DNA of 7,558 bases from DATHVI01 sp035461385 (lineage in GTDB: Bacteria > Actinomycetota > Thermoleophilia > Solirubrobacterales > 70-9): positions 1 through 7,558 of the forward strand of contig DATHVI010000004.1 of the NCBI GenBank assembly GCA_035461385.1, in the 5' to 3' direction. The notes beneath the pieces were generated by a model, which had not been told where the DNA came from, did no database searches, and was given only the letters and a program-made list of their open reading frames with translations. Positions 6,157 to 7,558 of the stretch are shown piece after piece. How positions within the stretch are numbered: the stretch's first letter is position 1; each line of letters begins with the position of its first letter. Made by a program: the position numbers and the translations under genes.

Positions 6157-6815
6157 GCGAACAGGTCGAGCTGGTCGATCCGTTCGGTGCGCAGCGCCGC
6201 CGGGTCGTCGAGCGGGGACCCCGGCTCCGGGAGCGGCGTCGCGACCAGCTCCGGCAGCTTCGCGAAGTCGCCACGCAGGGTCTCGACCAGGGACGGGTTC
6301 CGCAGCGCTGCCGCCGGGTGGAAGAGCGGCATCAGGAACACCTCCCGCCCGCCGAGCGCGTGCACCTGCGCCGTCCCCCGCACCCGGGTGATCCCGACCG
6401 GGCTCCGGGTCAGCAGCTTGGTCGCGAAGTTGCCGAGCGTCCCGATCACCCGCGGCTCGATCAGCTCAACCTGCCGCTCGAGGTACGGCCGGCACGACTC
6501 GATCTCCTCGGGCCGCGGATCGCGGTTGCCGGGAGGCTGGCACTTGAGCACATTCGCGACGAAGACGTCGCTGCGGGCCAGCCCGATGCCCGCGAGCAGC
6601 TCGTCGAGCAGCCTTCCCGCCCGGCCGACGAACGGCAGGCCCTGGCGGTCCTCCTCGGCGCCCGGGGCCTCGCCGACGAACATCAGCTCGGCGTTCGCGT
6701 TGCCGTTGCCGAAGACGACGTTGGTGCGCCCGTCGGCGAGCGGGCACCGGGTGCAGACCGCGGCCTCGCGGTAGACCTCGATCAGGCGCTCGCGGCGCTC
6801 CTCAGCGGTCGCCAT
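6153..6815 (-). CDS. Family 4 uracil-DNA glycosylase, [4Fe-4S] type, with C-terminal clamp-like motif
   Basis: 220 residues. Family 4 enzymes (UdgA type) remove uracil from DNA, starting base-excision repair of deaminated cytosine. Four cysteines at 21, 24, 92 and 108 match the cluster ligands: the first pair is CxxC and the second pair is separated by 15 residues. Motif A is GEAPGAEEDRQGLPFVGRAG (48-67), and the HPAA block (166-169) is the catalytic histidine motif. The ATG at 6815 is in front of a helical N-terminus; a longer frame reaches 7028 but encodes an Arg-rich stretch with no homology. The last residues IDQLDLFA contain QLDLF, the consensus bacterial sliding-clamp binding pentapeptide. 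The start overlaps the zinc-ribbon gene by 14 nt, and the stop overlaps tsaE. Membership of this enzyme in a t6A operon is probably shared transcription, not shared function. Confidence 0.95.
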   Translation of the reverse strand: MATAEERRERLIEVYREAAVCTRCPLADGRTNVVFGNGNANAELMFVGEAPGAEEDRQGLPFVGRAGRLLDELLAGIGLARSDVFVANVLKCQPPGNRDPRPEEIESCRPYLERQVELIEPRVIGTLGNFATKLLTRSPVGITRVRGTAQVHALGGREVFLMPLFHPAAALRNPSLVETLRGDFAKLPELVATPLPEPGSPLDDPAALRTERIDQLDLFA

Positions 6816-7080
6816 CGCCCCCCGGCCTCGCCCGCTGCCTGGCGCCGGCGCGCGCCTGCTCGAACTTCGCCTTGCTGCGCTCGCGAAGCTCGGCGTTGCG
6901 ACGTTCCCGCTTGCGGGCGCCGGCCGGAGTCTTGACGAGCCGGAACGGCGGCGCCTGCGGCGAGTAGACCCGGCGCACCGCGCCCTCGCCGCAGGTCGGG
7001 CAGGCTGGCTCGTCCCCGGCTGCGACAAGGGCCTCGAACCGCGCCCCGCAGGACTCGCAACGGAACTCGTAGATCGGCAT
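6802..7080 (-). CDS. FmdB-type zinc ribbon protein
   Basis: 92 residues. The N-terminus MPIYEFRCESCG is the family signature. The zinc ribbon ligands are C8, C11, C27 and C30 (two CxxC knuckles 15 residues apart). After YSPQAPPF the chain becomes strongly basic (about 50-90, rich in Arg, Lys, Ala), probably helical or disordered. Proteins of this family were named after a putative regulator of formamidase genes, but their general role is unknown; nucleic acid or protein binding is a guess. The ATG at 7080 is preceded by a weak GGGTGA and follows directly from homology. It is the first gene of the operon, and its end overlaps the glycosylase gene by 14 nt. Confidence 0.93.
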   Translation of the reverse strand: MPIYEFRCESCGARFEALVAAGDEPACPTCGEGAVRRVYSPQAPPFRLVKTPAGARKRERRNAELRERSKAKFEQARAGARQRARPGGDGDR

Positions 7081-7123
7081 CAGGTCACCCGCCGGCGGTC
7101 TCCACGCGATCCCATCATCCCCG

Positions 7124-7129
7124 ATGGTA
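7124..7129 (-). promoter_or_regulatory. Possible -10 element for the minus-strand operon
   Basis: Minus-strand TACCAT fits TANNNT and would start transcription about 36 nt before the zinc-ribbon ATG. No acceptable -35 is visible at 16-18 nt. It overlaps a small inverted repeat, CCATC/GATGG (7112-7116 and 7123-7127). A promoter is expected in this gap because the two flanking genes diverge, but this exact site is weakly supported. Confidence 0.25.
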
Positions 7130-7149
7130 GACGCGCCCCCAGCGGCTTC

Positions 7150-7190
7150 GGCGCCCGAGCCGGCGCCGGCGCCAACCGGCGGACGGCGCC
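7150..7190. repeat. Cluster of four GGCGCC palindromes in the divergent promoter region
   Basis: GGCGCC occurs at 7150-7155, 7162-7167, 7168-7173 and 7185-7190. The middle two join into a perfect 12-bp palindrome. The last lies inside the presumed -35/-10 spacer of the plus-strand promoter. They may be an operator array, or may only reflect high GC content. Confidence 0.5.
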
Positions 7191-7207
7191 CTGCGCGCAC
7201 CTATACT
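7180..7207 (+). promoter_or_regulatory. Candidate sigma70 promoter for the DUF2520 gene
   Basis: TATACT at 7202-7207 matches five of six bases of the -10 consensus. CGGACG at 7180-7185 is a partial -35 at 16-nt spacing. TATACT stands out in a very GC-rich setting. Transcription would start near 7214 and give a leader of about 80 nt before the ATG at 7297. Confidence 0.5.
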
Positions 7208-7210
7208 TGG

Positions 7211-7258
7211 GCTTGCCGCGACCCGCGAGGGCGTGGACACGCCGGAAGACCGGCAGGC
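7211..7258 (+). other. Foldable leader upstream of the DUF2520 gene
   Basis: An 8-bp stem (one G-U pair) can form between 7211-7218 and 7251-7258. Inside or beside it are two overlapping, mutually exclusive hairpins: GGCGT/ACGCC (7230-7234 with 7239-7243, GGAC loop) and GCCGG/CCGGC (7241-7245 with 7250-7254, AAGA loop). No known riboswitch class is recognised. In GC-rich DNA such stems also arise by chance. Confidence 0.3.
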
Positions 7259-7296
7259 AGGATCCCCGACCGAAACCGAGCCGTCTGGTATCTCCG

Positions 7297-7558
7297 ATGC
7301 GAGAACTGGAACGGGACACCCCTCCCGACCCGATCGACCCCTCCGAGCAGCTTCCGTCGCTGGTGATCGTCGGCGCCGGCCGTGTCGGCGGTGCGATCTC
7401 GGCGGCGGCCGAGCGCGCGGGCCTCGAGGTCGCGCTGGCCGGGCGCGACGAGGCGCTCGACGCGGCCTCCAGGGCCGAGGCGGCGTTGCTCTGCGTCCCT
7501 GACGCGGCGATCGCCGGCGCCGCCGAGGGGATCACGGCGGCGGCGCCGCCGCTGCGCT
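7297..7558 (+). CDS. Rossmann-fold protein of the Rossmann-like/DUF2520 type, N-terminal part
   Basis: Partial gene: 87 complete codons from an ATG at 7297, open to the window edge. After a 20-residue acidic, Pro-rich tail comes LVIVGAGRVGGAIS (22-35), the dinucleotide-binding GxGxxG of a Rossmann fold. VALAGR (45-50) closes the second strand, and AALLCVPDAAIAGAA (62-76) resembles the fourth strand of DUF2520 and ketopantoate-reductase-like proteins, where 'VPD..I' is typical. The function is unknown; an NAD(P)-linked dehydrogenase role is a family-level guess. In several actinobacteria this gene precedes panC, so a pantothenate link can be looked for beyond 7558. There is no Shine-Dalgarno before the ATG. 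The frame is open upstream to a TTG at 7213, and a GTG just before IVGAG is an alternative. It is the only plus-strand gene and is divergent from the operon. Confidence 0.85.
   Translation, partial: MRELERDTPPDPIDPSEQLPSLVIVGAGRVGGAISAAAERAGLEVALAGRDEALDAASRAEAALLCVPDAAIAGAAEGITAAAPPLR

Noticed and set aside
5092..6774. 560-codon open frame on the plus strand
   Set aside because: It is antisense to tsaB, tsaE and the uracil-DNA glycosylase, is Ser/Arg/Ala/Pro-rich, shows no motif, and crosses several real gene boundaries.
6816..7028. 71-residue Arg-rich N-terminal extension of the glycosylase
   Set aside because: It overlaps the zinc-ribbon gene in another frame and shows no family similarity; the ATG at 6815 fits the normal protein length.
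807..7080. Defence island or novel multi-gene system
   Set aside because: Nine of the ten minus-strand genes in this block match well-known housekeeping or small conserved families, and no toxin, nuclease effector, integrase or unusual composition is seen.
7241..7259. GCCGGAAGACCGGCAGGC resembling the 3' end of a cobalamin riboswitch
   Set aside because: The upstream conserved core of that riboswitch is missing, and the space between the promoter and this hairpin is far too short.

Overview
The window is very GC-rich, densely packed bacterial DNA. Most genes start with GTG or TTG. High GC, a membrane pyrophosphatase, Rex, a YbdK-type ligase and a Rossmann/DUF2520 protein together suggest an Actinomycetota chromosome. 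A deep-branching class such as Thermoleophilia is plausible, but that placement is inference, because no rRNA or other phylogenetic marker was analysed. I see no tRNA or rRNA gene, insertion sequence, prophage or CRISPR array.

Layout. (a) 1-695, minus: the N-terminal part of a membrane-bound ion-pumping pyrophosphatase (hppA), running off the left edge. (b) 696-806: a spacer with a strong GC hairpin and a possible hppA promoter. (c) 807-7080, all minus: ten genes read right to left, namely FmdB-type zinc ribbon, family-4 uracil-DNA glycosylase, tsaE, tsaB, rimI, tsaD, a glutaredoxin-like protein, rex, a YbdK-type carboxylate-amine ligase, and a small DUF1844-like protein. Most junctions overlap by 3-38 nt or leave gaps of 55 nt or less, so this looks like one long operon, perhaps with internal promoters before tsaD or rex. 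(d) 7081-7296: a divergent intergenic region with a candidate sigma70 promoter on the plus strand, four GGCGCC palindromes and a foldable leader. (e) 7297-7558, plus: the start of a Rossmann/DUF2520 protein, running off the right edge.

Function. tsaE-tsaB-tsaD encode the proteins that transfer threonylcarbamoyl to A37 of ANN-decoding tRNAs (t6A). The enzyme that makes the threonylcarbamoyl-AMP donor (TsaC/Sua5) is not in the window. RimI commonly travels with these genes. The uracil-DNA glycosylase ends in a perfect match to the bacterial sliding-clamp binding pentapeptide. The distal half has a redox flavour: a CxxC glutaredoxin-like protein, the NADH/NAD+ sensor Rex, and a glutamate-cysteine-ligase-fold enzyme.

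Most of the window is recognisable housekeeping. I found no evidence for a wholly new system. The points most worth checking are the clamp motif on the glycosylase, the Grx-Rex-YbdK grouping, the 10-bp duplication at the start of the DUF1844-like gene, and the possible structured leader before the DUF2520 gene.
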